A DNA stretch of 64,000 nucleotides from CAVYGM01 sp963768025 (GTDB taxonomy: Bacteria; Bacteroidota; Bacteroidia; Cytophagales; Spirosomataceae): the NCBI GenBank assembly GCA_963768025.1, contig CAVYGM010000032.1, positions 36,022-100,021 on the forward strand. The letters run 5' to 3'. Each line of letters starts with the position of its first letter. Within the stretch, counting starts at the first letter, position 1. The translations under genes were made by a program, and so were the position numbers. The notes beneath the pieces were generated by a model, which was given only the letters and a program-made list of their open reading frames with translations, ran no database searches and was not told the origin of the DNA. Shown here one piece after another: positions 47,224 through 56,336 of this stretch.

Positions 47224-48414
47224 CTATATGTCCCGCTCCACAATCCTCCCGCTTGCCTTCTCCTTCAAAATCAGCTTATTGCGCCCGTCGTGGGTCATCT
47301 CCTGCTTGATGAGGTAGTGGTCGGCGTCGTATTCGGTATAGTTGGAAGGCTTGGTAAGGCCTTCCTGTCCACGCCAGACGGGCAGCTGCACGGGCTCCCA
47401 CTGCTTACTTTTGGCCGAGCGGTAGGCAGCATCAATCACGGCATTTACTACATAGCCGTCGTAGAAGGTTTCGGCGGCTTCGCGGCCTTGCTCGGCGGCA
47501 TTAAACATGTCGGTAAACATGTGGTTGTAGCCCAGGTCATTTACCTCGTCGCCCACGGGGAACAGCCAGCCCGAGTTGCTTTCGGCCTTCTCGGCCACGT
47601 AGTCGGCCCCCTTGCCGGAGGTGTACATCTCGAAGCCTGTCCGCAGGAAATTATTGATCCAGATGGTACCCTCGGTACCCATCACCTCGTCGCGCAGGTC
47701 CATGCCGCCCCGGAACGTCCAGCTGGTTTCGAACTGCCCGATGGCTCCGTTTTCGTACTTCACCAGCGCAATGGCGTGGTCTTCGGCCTCAATGGGCTTC
47801 ACTTGCGTGTCGGCCCAGCACATCACCTCCATGGGCTTTACGTCTTTGCCAATAAAATTCCGGGATATTTCGATGCAATGGCAGCCCAGATCCAGGATAC
47901 AGCCGCCTCCCGCCTGCTCGATGTCCCAGAACCACTCACTGTGCGGACCAGGATGCGCCTCGCGCGACTTGGCCCAGATGATCCGTCCCAACGCTCCGCT
48001 TTTCACGCTTTCCATGGATTTGAGGAATTTGGGCGTGTAGCATAGGTCTTCGAGGTAGCCCCCAAAAATACCCGCCTCCTCCACGGCCTGCATCATGCGC
48101 TGGGCTTCGTCGGCCGTGCGGCCCAGGGGTTTGGTACATACCACGTTTTTTTTGTGTTTGGCGCAGAGCAGTACGGCTTCTTCGTGGATATTATTGGGCA
48201 AGGCGATGCATACCATGGTCACATCCGGATGGGCAATCACCTCTTCCATATCGCTCGACCAGAAGTCGCAGCCATAGTCTTTGGCAAATTTTTCGGCACT
48301 TTCGGCGCGGCGGGCATAGATGGCGGTAACGCGGTCGCGGCCCCGTTGTCCATGGATGGATTCGGCGTAGAAGCGGCCGATAAAGCCGGAGCCAAGCATA
48401 GCAATTTTTTGCAT
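47224..48414 (-). CDS. Gfo/Idh/MocA family oxidoreductase (cytosolic)
   Basis: 396 residues without a signal peptide. The N-terminal Rossmann motif is KIAMLGSGFIGRFYAESI. The EKP-equivalent is CTKPLGRTADEAQRMM. The active-site His region is GGCILDLGCHCIEISRNF. The C-terminal alpha/beta domain is complete. It oxidises sugars or inositols with NAD(P). Unlike the 36.6-38.1 kb homologue it lacks a Tat leader, so the two act in different compartments. Confidence 0.92.
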   Translation of the reverse strand: MQKIAMLGSGFIGRFYAESIHGQRGRDRVTAIYARRAESAEKFAKDYGCDFWSSDMEEVIAHPDVTMVCIALPNNIHEEAVLLCAKHKKNVVCTKPLGRTADEAQRMMQAVEEAGIFGGYLEDLCYTPKFLKSMESVKSGALGRIIWAKSREAHPGPHSEWFWDIEQAGGGCILDLGCHCIEISRNFIGKDVKPMEVMCWADTQVKPIEAEDHAIALVKYENGAIGQFETSWTFRGGMDLRDEVMGTEGTIWINNFLRTGFEMYTSGKGADYVAEKAESNSGWLFPVGDEVNDLGYNHMFTDMFNAAEQGREAAETFYDGYVVNAVIDAAYRSAKSKQWEPVQLPVWRGQEGLTKPSNYTEYDADHYLIKQEMTHDGRNKLILKEKASGRIVERDI

Positions 48415-48494
48415 GAAATTGAATTGTATAGTTAGGTAGGAGAATCCGATTTCCTTCCCTTACAAAACCACCCCAACGCCCGATTCTACCCGCT

Positions 48495-48771
48495 TTACGG
48501 TTTTTTGCGAACCAATTGCTTCACATATTCCAAGCCGAAATCACGACCCGGTGTGACGATGTCTTCGTAAGTGCGGCTCACCGGATAGTCGGGTCTGATT
48601 TCAAGTGCGTCGGAGGGTTTGACTCCGTGGTAAAGTTTTTTGAGCGGAATCCATCAGTTTTTTGTCCAGTAGGCGCAGGTCTTCCCGCATCTGCTCCCGG
48701 CTGAGGGTTTGGGCGCAGACGCCGATAGTAAGGAAAAGAAATACCGGGAGGGCCGCAACTACTTTCATCAT
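48495..48771 (-). CDS. Small secreted hypothetical protein (one-base frameshift)
   Basis: Signal peptide MMKVVAALPVFLFLTIGVCAQ. The mature chain reads TLSREQMREDLRLLDKKLMDSAQK and, after removing one A from the A run near 48645, continues as LYHGVKPSDALEIRPDYPVS to FGLEYVKQLVRKKP. About 91 residues. I recognise no family. It is directly downstream of the DoxX gene and overlaps nothing. Confidence 0.6.
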
Positions 48772-48775
48772 AAGA

Positions 48776-49201
48776 CTAAGTATTCTTTGAGGTACCAAAC
48801 AGCCGTTGATCAACCGAAAAGCGTCCGGGGCCGGTTAGGAATAGGGCCACAAATGGAATCAGAAACACGAGTGGATGCTCCTGGTTGGACCAGGGATCCT
48901 GGCTATGAATGATAAAAAAAGCCACCAGCATGGTCAGGATCGGGGGAATGAGCGCAGCGCGGGTCCAAAGCCCAATCAGGATAAGGAGTGGACATACTAA
49001 CTCCGCAAAAATTGCCAGAACCAGGGTAGTTTCCTCACCCACACCGAGTGGATCAGCAAATCCCCGCTCGCCAGTGAGGTATCGTTCCAATTTGCCGTAG
49101 CCATACACCATCAAAAGGGGGCTAAAACCTAGTCGCAGAAGCAAGGCGCTCCAGTTGGCCGGGGTAGGCAAGGCGATTGGGGTAAAAAAATTTCGTAGCA
49201 T
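48776..49201 (-). CDS. DoxX family membrane protein
   Basis: 141 residues and four membrane spans. The N-terminal part RLGFSPLLMVYGYGKLERYLTG and the middle LGVGEETTLVLAIFAELVCPLLILIGLWTRAAL are typical of DoxX/YphA proteins. Members are linked with thiosulfate:quinone oxidation in archaea and with oxidative stress complexes in mycobacteria; in Bacteroidota the role is unclear. Divergent from the TonB receptor. Confidence 0.88.
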   Translation of the reverse strand: MLRNFFTPIALPTPANWSALLLRLGFSPLLMVYGYGKLERYLTGERGFADPLGVGEETTLVLAIFAELVCPLLILIGLWTRAALIPPILTMLVAFFIIHSQDPWSNQEHPLVFLIPFVALFLTGPGRFSVDQRLFGTSKNT

Positions 49202-49353
49202 TCTTACGTCTTGGTTTTATAGAAAAATGGAATTTCAAGACTTAAAATAACATCAAATGAACCGGTAATCTGCCAAACCAAGCTAACTGTTTTTGAAAAA
49301 ATATAAATTTAGACTAATCTAAAAATTAACTTTACTCGTATAGTTTTATTATT

Positions 49354-49361
49354 TATATTTG
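49354..49361 (+). promoter_or_regulatory. -7 box TATATTTG for the TonB receptor
   Basis: TAnnTTTG-type box 42 bases before the ATG, inside a strongly AT-rich divergent spacer. Confidence 0.5.
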
Positions 49362-49402
49362 TCAAAAATAATATTGCGGATTCTTGAAATAAGAAAATAG
49401 AT

Positions 49403-51670
49403 ATGGTGAATAGATTATACATTTTAGTACTTTACCTGCTAGCCCTACAAGGCATCGCACACGGGCAGGCGACGCTGGAGGGTACCGTGCGGCACGGAGA
49501 AGAGGGCATTGCATTTGCCAGCATTGCCTTGAAAGGAACTACCTGGGGAACCACGGCTGATTCCGTTGGCAGGTTTAGGCTGACGGGCCTTCCGGTTGGA
49601 AAAGCAACGGTCCTTATATCGGCCGTAGGATACAGCCCCTATCAGCAAAATATCATCCTCGGTCAGCAACCGGCAAACTTCCTGGTAGCCGAGCTACAAG
49701 AAGTAGCCGGCCAACTGGACGAAGTAGTAGTGACCGGTACCATGAAGGAAGTATCCAAGCTGGACAGTCCCGTACCCGTGGATATCATCACGCAAAAATT
49801 CCTGTACAAAAACCCCGTACCGAGCATTTTTGAATCACTCACCTATGTGAATGGGGTGCGCCCGCAGTTGAATTGCAACGTGTGCAACACCGGCGATATC
49901 CACATCAATGGCCTCGAAGGCCCCTACACGATGGTCCTGCTGGATGGTACGCCCATTGTCAGCGGGCTTTCCACGGTGTATGGTCTGGTAGGGATCCCCA
50001 ACAGCCTCATCGAGCGGGTTGAAATAGTAAAAGGCCCCGCCTCCACGCTGTACGGCTCAGAAGCGGTGGGCGGATTGATTAACATCATTACCAAGAACGT
50101 AGAAAAAGCCCCGACTTTTTCGGGTGATGTGTTCAGCAGCAGCTGGCGCGACATGAATGTGGACCTGGGGTTAAAATTTTCGGCGGGCGACAAGGTTTCT
50201 TCGCTCGTGGGAATCAATTATTTCAATTACCAGAATCCCAAGGACAATAACGGTGATGGTTTTACGGATCTGACGTTGCAGCACCGCATTTCGATCTTTA
50301 ACAAGTGGTCGGTAAAGCGCCCCCAGAACCGGCAGGCATCGTTGGCCGTAAGGTACTTTTACGAAGACCGCTGGGGGGGACAAATGAACTGGACGCCCGC
50401 CGAACGGGGAGGGAGCCGCGTATACGGAGAAAGTATCTACACCAAACGGCTGGAAGCGGTAGGATTGTACCAACTACCCACCACCGAAAAACTTACCTTT
50501 CAGTATTCGCTCAATTCCCACGATCAGAATTCGTACTACGGAAATGTATCCTACCAGGCCACGCAACGGATTGCTTTTGGGCAATTGTTGTGGGATAAGC
50601 AGCTAGGCAAACATAACCTGCTGACCGGTATCCCCATTCGCTACACCTACTACGATGATAACACACCGGCTACGTATTCGGAACGGCGGGGCAATGAACC
50701 CAGCCGCGTGTTTCTGCCGGGACTATTTGTACAGGACGAACTCAAACAGGGGCCGCATACCTACCTGATGGGCCTTCGGTATGACTACAATTCGCGCCAC
50801 GGGAGCATCTTTACTCCCCGCGCCGCTTACAAGCTTAGCCTCAATACCACCGACGCCCTGCGCCTCAACATCGGACGCGGCTACCGGGTGGTCAACCTGT
50901 TTACCGAAGAACACGCCGCCCTGACCGGTGCGCGGGAGGTGGTGGTTACCGAGGCCCTGCGGCCCGAACAAAGCTGGAACGCGAATTTGAATTACGTCAA
51001 AAAAATCGTGACTGGAAATTCGTTTATCGGCCTGGATGCATCCGTTTTCTATACCCGGTTTAGCAACCGCATCTTACCCGACTACGACACCAACCCGAAT
51101 CAGATAATTTACGACAACTTGCGGGGCTATTCAGAATCCAAAGGCATCAGTCTGAACCTGGATGTAAACCTGTATGCTCCGCTCAAAATCGTAGCGGGCG
51201 CTACCCTGATGGAAAACGTGCAGGTAGAAAATGGCCAGCGTATTCGGCCTATTCTGACCGAGCGCTTCATGGGTACCTGGGCTGTTACCTACACCTTCAA
51301 CCGGGCCGGCCTTACGGTGGACTACACCGGGAATGTGTACGGCCCCATGCGGCTGCCGCTGTTGGGAAGTTTGGATCCAAGAGCCGAGTATTCGCCCGTG
51401 TGGTCTTTGCAGAACATCCAATTCACCCAGAAACTGGGCTTGCAGTGGGAGGTATACGGAGGCCTAAAAAACCTGCTGAATTTCCTGCCACCGGCCAATT
51501 CCATCGCCAGGTCTCAGGACCCATTTGATAAGAATGTTCGGTTCGATGCCCAGGGTCAGGTCGTACCTACCCACGACAATCCGTACGCCCTTAGCTTTGA
51601 TCCAACCTATGTATATGCTCCAAATCAGGGAATTAGGGGCTTTTTAGGGTTGAGATACACCATCCGCTGA
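49403..51670 (+). CDS. TonB-dependent outer-membrane receptor
   Basis: 755 residues. A signal peptide ends near IAHGQ. A carboxypeptidase-regulatory-like domain follows (22-105, TLEGTVRHGEEGIAFASIALKG). The TonB-box/plug begins at LDEVVVTGTMKEVSKLD and continues through VEIVKGPASTLYGSEAVGGLINIITKN. A 22-strand barrel ends in FLGLRYTIR. The plug contains NCNVCNTGDIHINGLEG, a CxxC pair. It actively imports a ligand (siderophore, cofactor, metal or oligosaccharide) with TonB energy. No SusD partner is adjacent, so it is not a classical SusCD pair. Confidence 0.93.
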   Translation: MVNRLYILVLYLLALQGIAHGQATLEGTVRHGEEGIAFASIALKGTTWGTTADSVGRFRLTGLPVGKATVLISAVGYSPYQQNIILGQQPANFLVAELQEVAGQLDEVVVTGTMKEVSKLDSPVPVDIITQKFLYKNPVPSIFESLTYVNGVRPQLNCNVCNTGDIHINGLEGPYTMVLLDGTPIVSGLSTVYGLVGIPNSLIERVEIVKGPASTLYGSEAVGGLINIITKNVEKAPTFSGDVFSSSWRDMNVDLGLKFSAGDKVSSLVGINYFNYQNPKDNNGDGFTDLTLQHRISIFNKWSVKRPQNRQASLAVRYFYEDRWGGQMNWTPAERGGSRVYGESIYTKRLEAVGLYQLPTTEKLTFQYSLNSHDQNSYYGNVSYQATQRIAFGQLLWDKQLGKHNLLTGIPIRYTYYDDNTPATYSERRGNEPSRVFLPGLFVQDELKQGPHTYLMGLRYDYNSRHGSIFTPRAAYKLSLNTTDALRLNIGRGYRVVNLFTEEHAALTGAREVVVTEALRPEQSWNANLNYVKKIVTGNSFIGLDASVFYTRFSNRILPDYDTNPNQIIYDNLRGYSESKGISLNLDVNLYAPLKIVAGATLMENVQVENGQRIRPILTERFMGTWAVTYTFNRAGLTVDYTGNVYGPMRLPLLGSLDPRAEYSPVWSLQNIQFTQKLGLQWEVYGGLKNLLNFLPPANSIARSQDPFDKNVRFDAQGQVVPTHDNPYALSFDPTYVYAPNQGIRGFLGLRYTIR

Positions 51671-51746
51671 AATTGTATTTTGTTACCGAAAAGTAGTATG
51701 GATATAATTATTTCAAGTGTGGAAAAAATTACATAACTGATAATCA

Positions 51747-51776
51747 TTGATTTAAAAAAAAATTCTTGTACCTTTG
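51747..51776 (+). promoter_or_regulatory. Promoter of the glycogen-binding protein gene
   Basis: TTG at 51747-51749 and TACCTTTG at 51769-51776 with 19-base spacing fit the Bacteroidota -33/-7 consensus. The ATG is at 51806. Confidence 0.6.
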
Positions 51777-51805
51777 AAAGGTCAATCAAAAACATTAACA
51801 TTCAT

Positions 51806-52117
51806 ATGGCCTTGACAAAACAATATCTAAAGAGCAAACAGATTTGCAAAGTGACATTCTCCCTGCCAGCTGAAGCTGTTGCTGATTCTAAGGAGGTAGT
51901 AGTACTTGGCGATTTTAACGATTGGAACACCAGTTCTGCAACACCGCTTAAGAAGCAAAAAGATGGTTCGTACAAAGCAATCCTTGAACTTGAACCAGGT
52001 AAGGAATACCAGTTCCGGTATTTGATAGATGGCTCCAAGTGGGAGAACGACTGGGCTGCTGACAAGTATGTATCAGCCGGCGATTCGTCCGACGATAATT
52101 CGGTGGTAGTTCTCTAA
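51806..52117 (+). CDS. Stand-alone CBM48/AMPK-type glycogen-binding domain protein
   Basis: The 103-residue protein is a single early-set Ig-like domain of the isoamylase N-terminal/AMPK-beta group. It shows CKVTFSLPAEAV, VVVLGDFNDWN and YQFRYLIDGSKWENDWAADKY. Such lone domains are common in Bacteroidota; they bind alpha-glucan or act in unknown complexes. It has its own promoter and terminator, so it is transcribed alone. Confidence 0.88.
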   Translation: MALTKQYLKSKQICKVTFSLPAEAVADSKEVVVLGDFNDWNTSSATPLKKQKDGSYKAILELEPGKEYQFRYLIDGSKWENDWAADKYVSAGDSSDDNSVVVL

Positions 52118-52140
52118 GGACTTGAAAAAATGACGGTTAG

Positions 52141-52176
52141 GAGCGGTGGGAAAAATTTCCCACCGCTCTTTTTTTG
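52141..52176 (+). terminator. Strong terminator after the CBM48 gene
   Basis: GAGCGGTGGGAA and TTCCCACCGCTC form a 12-bp perfect stem followed by seven T. Confidence 0.9.
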
Positions 52177-52310
52177 TTTAATCGCTATCTTGTCAGAAAT
52201 ACAGTCAGAATCTGCACGCGATAGAAGACTGGCAACCGACTGGTGCGTGCTTTGTTAAGTAAGGGAATTCTTTCGATAAGCATTTTTATAAAAATATAAT
52301 CGTTGCTCCC

Positions 52311-53697
52311 ATGTCGTTACGCCACGTAGTCCGGGGTTTTACGTATGAATTCAAGGATCTAAAAGCGGTGCTTGCCAAAGCATCGCCTTTGCGCTCGGGT
52401 GATCAATTGGCGGGCGTGGCAGCCCAAAGCTACGAAGAAAGAGTGGCCGCGCAGATGGTCTTGGCAGAGGTACCCTTAACTGACTTTTTAAACAACCAGG
52501 TGGTTCCTTATGAGAAAGACGAAGTAACGCGCCTGATCATAGATACCCATCAGGTGGGCGCATTTGAGCCCGTACGCTCGCTAACCGTGGGCGATTTCAG
52601 AGACTACCTCCTCCGCGAAGATACCACCACCGCCACATTAGGGAGGCTAGCTCCCGGCCTTACGCCCGAAATGGTGGCGGCGGTCAGCAAGCTCATGCGG
52701 GTGCAGGACCTGATTACCGTAGCGGCCAAATGCGAAAACGTGACCCGCTTCCGCAATACCATCGGCTTGAAGGGCCGCCTATCCACCCGTCTTGCAGCCC
52801 AACCACCCCTCCGACCAATACAAAGGCATCGCGGCTTCCATTGTGGATGGGCTTTTTTACGGCAGCGGCGACGCCGTGATTGGGATCAATCCCGCCACCG
52901 ATCATGTACCTACGTTGCGGGGGCTACTGGATATGATGGACACGATTCGGGAGCGATTCGAAATTCCGACCCAAAGCTGCGTGCTGAGCCACGTTACCAC
53001 TACCCTGCGGCTCATGGAAATAAATGCCCCGGTGGATCTCGTTTTTCAGTCCATCGGGGGTACCGAGGCCCTCAATACGTCCTTTGGAATCAATCTGGCC
53101 CTACTACGCGAAGCCCACGAGGCAGCCTTATCCCTCAAAAGGGGTACCCTAGGTACCAACGTCATGTACTTCGAAACCGGGCAGGGGGCAGCCCTATCGG
53201 CCAATGCGCACCACGGACTCGACCAGCAAACCTGCGAGGCGAGGGCCTACGCGGTGGCGCGGGCTTTTGATCCATTGCTGGTCAATACCGTGGTGGGATT
53301 TATCGGTCCGGAATATCTCTACGATGGCAAGCAAATCATTCGGGCCGGGCTGGAAGATGTCTTCTGCGGTAAACTCCTGGGCCTGCCTATGGGGATTGAC
53401 ATTTGCTACACCAATCACGCCGAGGCCGACCAGGACGATATGGATACGCTCCTGACCCTGATGGGCGTAGCCGGTGCCAACTTTATCATGGGGGTACCCG
53501 GTGCCGACGACGTGATGCTGCATTACCAGAGTACGTCCTTCCACGATGCGCTATACCTGCGCGATGTGCTGGGCCTGCGTCCGGCCCCGGAGTTTGAAGC
53601 ATGGCTGCTGCAAAAGGGCTTATTCGATGAGCATTTTCTACCCGTTCATTCCGGTACCCGACAGCAACTTTTGCAGATGATTGAGAAAAGAGGGTAG
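52311..53697 (+). CDS. eutB: Ethanolamine ammonia-lyase large subunit (one-base frameshift)
   Basis: EutB is the catalytic subunit of the adenosylcobalamin-dependent enzyme that splits ethanolamine into acetaldehyde and ammonia. The first 160 codons (YEFKDLKAVLAKASPLRSGD to RFRNTIGLKGRLSTRL) are in one frame. The rest (QPNHPSDQYKGIAASIVDGLFYGSGDAVIGINPA to MIEKRG) is in the next. Deleting one T in CTTGCAGCCC near 52794 joins them. Repaired length of about 461 is normal. Catalytic TIM-barrel segments such as QSIGGTEALNTSFGIN and MYFETGQGA are intact. eutC follows after 108 bases. Confidence 0.93.
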
Positions 53698-53805
53698 GTA
53701 GGTGGGTTGTTAGCAAAATAATATAAATAATTGACTACAAATCACTTACACGAATAAAAATCAACCAATAACAAGTACACCAATAACCAGTAAACCAACC
53801 CCTCC

Positions 53806-54561
53806 ATGCCCGACCTGATTCATACCGACGACTGGGCGCATTTGCGTCAGCATACCCCCGCCCGGCTGGCCCTGGGGCGCACGGGGCATAGCTTGCCTAC
53901 CCGCCGGTTGCTGGAATTCAATCTGGATCACGCCCAGGCCCGGGATGCGGTGCATTCGTCCTTCGACCTGGACCGAACCGAAGCACTCCTGGGGGAAATG
54001 AACCTCCCCAGCCTTCGACTACGCAGCAAGGTAGCCGACCGCCGGGAGTACCTGCTCCGGCCCGACTATGGCCGCCAACTGCATGACGGCTCCCGCGCGC
54101 TTTTGGAAAAAACCCAGCATCCTGAAAATGAACTTTGTATTATCCTGGCTGATGGGTTATCCGCGCACGCGGTCAACTCCCACGCCGTGGAGGTGATCAA
54201 GGCCCTACTGCCCGGACCCACTTCGCTGGGATGGCGGCTGGCTCCGATCGTGTTGGTGGAGCAGGGGCGCGTGGCTATTGCGGATGAAATCGGGGCATTG
54301 CTGCGCTCCGAAATGACGCTGATCCTGATCGGCGAGCGTCCGGGGCTGTCGTCACCGCACAGCCTGGGGGCGTACCTTACCTATGGCCCGCGGGTGGGGC
54401 AAACGGACGAAAGCCGGAATTGTGTTTCCAATATCCGGCCCGACGGCCTGCCCTACAACCGGGCGGCGGCCATTATTTACTACTTACTGCACGAAATGAA
54501 AGTACACCGCCTGAGCGGAGTAGGTTTAAAAGATGATTCGGGCGGCTACCTGCAGGATTAG
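53806..54561 (+). CDS. eutC: Ethanolamine ammonia-lyase small subunit
   Basis: The 251-residue protein completes the EutBC heterodimer and contributes to B12 binding. It shows RLALGRTGHSLPTRRLLEFNLDHAQARDAVHS, YLLRPDYGRQL, ILADGLSAHAVNSHA, VEQGRVAIADEIG, ERPGLSSPHSLGAYLTYGPR and DESRNCVSNIRP, which are hallmark blocks of EutC. No ethanolamine permease, reactivase or microcompartment gene is in the window. The stop overlaps that of the convergent DUF4230 gene by two bases. Confidence 0.95.
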   Translation: MPDLIHTDDWAHLRQHTPARLALGRTGHSLPTRRLLEFNLDHAQARDAVHSSFDLDRTEALLGEMNLPSLRLRSKVADRREYLLRPDYGRQLHDGSRALLEKTQHPENELCIILADGLSAHAVNSHAVEVIKALLPGPTSLGWRLAPIVLVEQGRVAIADEIGALLRSEMTLILIGERPGLSSPHSLGAYLTYGPRVGQTDESRNCVSNIRPDGLPYNRAAAIIYYLLHEMKVHRLSGVGLKDDSGGYLQD

Positions 54562-55182
54562 CGCAATTTGGGCAGATCAGCCTTCATGGCGAACTTCACC
54601 ACTACCTTGCGGCCGGAGGCCCGTTCCAGCAGGGGCGTGAGGAGCTTACGGGCATTTTCCCGGGTCTGATCCAGGATACCCATATCCAAAGCCGACTGCC
54701 TGATCTGTTTTTCGGCCTGACGATACCCCTCCTGCACCAGTTGAGCTTCTTCCATGAAAGCATACTCGGTGTTGTAGACCTTCGAACGGTCGTGGTCAAT
54801 TTTGAACACGCATAGCTCCGGCTCGGGCAAGTGTACCACCAGCGAATCGCCCTCGTTACGGAGATCGGCAATGTCCATTTTGGTCAAATCCACGCAACCG
54901 ATCGCTTCGCCCTGCACAATGAGCACCGCCTTGGCATTGGGAAACCAAAGCTTTGGTAATCTGCTGCTCCACGACATCCTTGAAATTGTAACGCACCAGT
55001 TCCAGCTTCCCCAGCGAGGTTATTTCCTGCAACACGACGGTTTGGGAAATCTCGGTTTTGTTCTCCCTGGAAAACCAATCGGGTAGCCAACTCCCCGTTC
55101 GGTAGTTTTCCCACAGCGAAATGGCTCCGTAAATGAGAAGAATGTAAAGCGATAAACGAAATAGTCCCTGAATGAGGCGCAT
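54558..55182 (-). CDS. DUF4230 membrane-anchored protein (one-base frameshift)
   Basis: About 207 residues when repaired. The N-terminus holds a membrane anchor (LFRLSLYILLIYGAISLW). The body (VVLQEITSLGKLELVRYNFKD, KAVLIVQGEAIGCVDLTKMD, FKIDHDRSKVYNTEYAFME) matches DUF4230. The frame changes near 54945; removing one T in GGTTTCCC gives ITKALVPNAKAVLIV. Function is unknown; members are anchored with a soluble domain outside the membrane. Confidence 0.82.
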
Positions 55183-55262
55183 GATGAGTGGGTAGGAATC
55201 TGTTTTGTATTTTTCTAAACGTAGAAATCAATTCTTTCCTATATAACGCCGGACCACCTCCC

Positions 55263-56288
55263 TTAATTCCGGTCAACCGGTGCCGTCCGGCTCATACGCT
55301 GGGCGATGGAACTTACAATCAGCAGTTGAAAAGCATGGTACAGCATAATGGGCAGCAAAATAACCCCTCCGCTAGCCATACCCGCAAAGAGTACCCTGGA
55401 CATTACCGCCCCCTGCACCAACGATTTTTTGGAACCGCAAAACAAGGCCGTAATCGTATCCTCGCGGTTGAAGTGTAGTACCTTGGTCAGGCCCAAAACG
55501 ATCCCGTACAGGAGGAAAAACAGGGCGATCATGCCAATACTGAGCCACGAAAGGTCCAGCCAACTGAGTTGGGAGAAAATGCGGTTGGCAAAGGATTCAC
55601 AAAAAGTAGTGTACACGATGAGAAGGATGATGGTCTGATCGAAAGTCCGGAGTTGGGTACGGTAGCGGTCGGCCAGTCCGCCCAGGCGACTGTGCAGGAG
55701 CATCCCCAGCAGCACCGGCACTACCACCTGAACTATTAGTTTGATGATTACGTCTGTCATATCAAAATCCACTGAGGTGGTATTCATCACCAGCCCAATC
55801 CACAAGGGCGTAATAAACACACCCAACAGGCTGGAAATACTGGCGTTAAATATAGCCGCGGGCAAGTTACCCTTGGCCAGCGACACCATCACCACCGACG
55901 ACGAAACCGTGGAAGGCAAGGCCGCCAGAAAGAAAATCCCCAGCCACAGCACCTGACTTTCTTCGGTTTGAAAAAAGGGCTTGATGCCCCAGATCAGGAT
56001 CGGAAAAAACAGAAAAGTGGCCGCGTGGATCAGCAGGTGCAGGCGGGTGTTGCTGAGCCCGACCCGCAGCTGGGCCAGGTTGAGTTTGAGGCCGTAGAAA
56101 AAAAAGATGGCCGATACTCCGTAGCCGGCTATTTCGGCCAGAGGCACCGGCGAAGCCGTGGTACCCGGATAAGGCCAAAGGTAGGCCAGCACAATGCTCA
56201 CCAGCAGGGAAAGCATAAAACCATCAAAGCCGGCCTTTTTGAAGACGGCTACGAGGGAAGAGGCAGTAGATTTGGGGGGGTGGGTCAC
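55263..56288 (-). CDS. SBF-like bile acid:sodium symporter family protein
   Basis: About 341 residues with ten spans. The open frame extends to a TTG at 56336 that would abut the sulfatase ATG. I place the start at GTG 56288, just before VTHPPKST and the first helix, but this is uncertain. Motifs include FDGFMLSLLVSIVLAYLWPYPG, ALPSTVSSSVVMVSLAKGN and LFCGSKKSLVQGAVM. The protein belongs to the YfeH-like SBF branch and probably carries an organic anion with sodium. Confidence 0.85.
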   Translation of the reverse strand: MTHPPKSTASSLVAVFKKAGFDGFMLSLLVSIVLAYLWPYPGTTASPVPLAEIAGYGVSAIFFFYGLKLNLAQLRVGLSNTRLHLLIHAATFLFFPILIWGIKPFFQTEESQVLWLGIFFLAALPSTVSSSVVMVSLAKGNLPAAIFNASISSLLGVFITPLWIGLVMNTTSVDFDMTDVIIKLIVQVVVPVLLGMLLHSRLGGLADRYRTQLRTFDQTIILLIVYTTFCESFANRIFSQLSWLDLSWLSIGMIALFFLLYGIVLGLTKVLHFNREDTITALFCGSKKSLVQGAVMSRVLFAGMASGGVILLPIMLYHAFQLLIVSSIAQRMSRTAPVDRN

Positions 56289-56336
56289 TCTGAATAGGGA
56301 TTTATCACTAGCAAAAAAAGTAATTTCTTTCGGCAA

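Noticed and set aside
46296..48045. Long plus-strand ORFs opposite the FG-GAP and oxidoreductase genes
   Set aside because: They are antisense to two strongly supported proteins, show no domain features, and mirror the codon bias of the opposite strand.
52177..52310. Possible cobalamin riboswitch upstream of eutB
   Set aside because: GCAACCGACTGGTGCGTGC has a superficial likeness, but the conserved B12-box core and flanking helices are not present.
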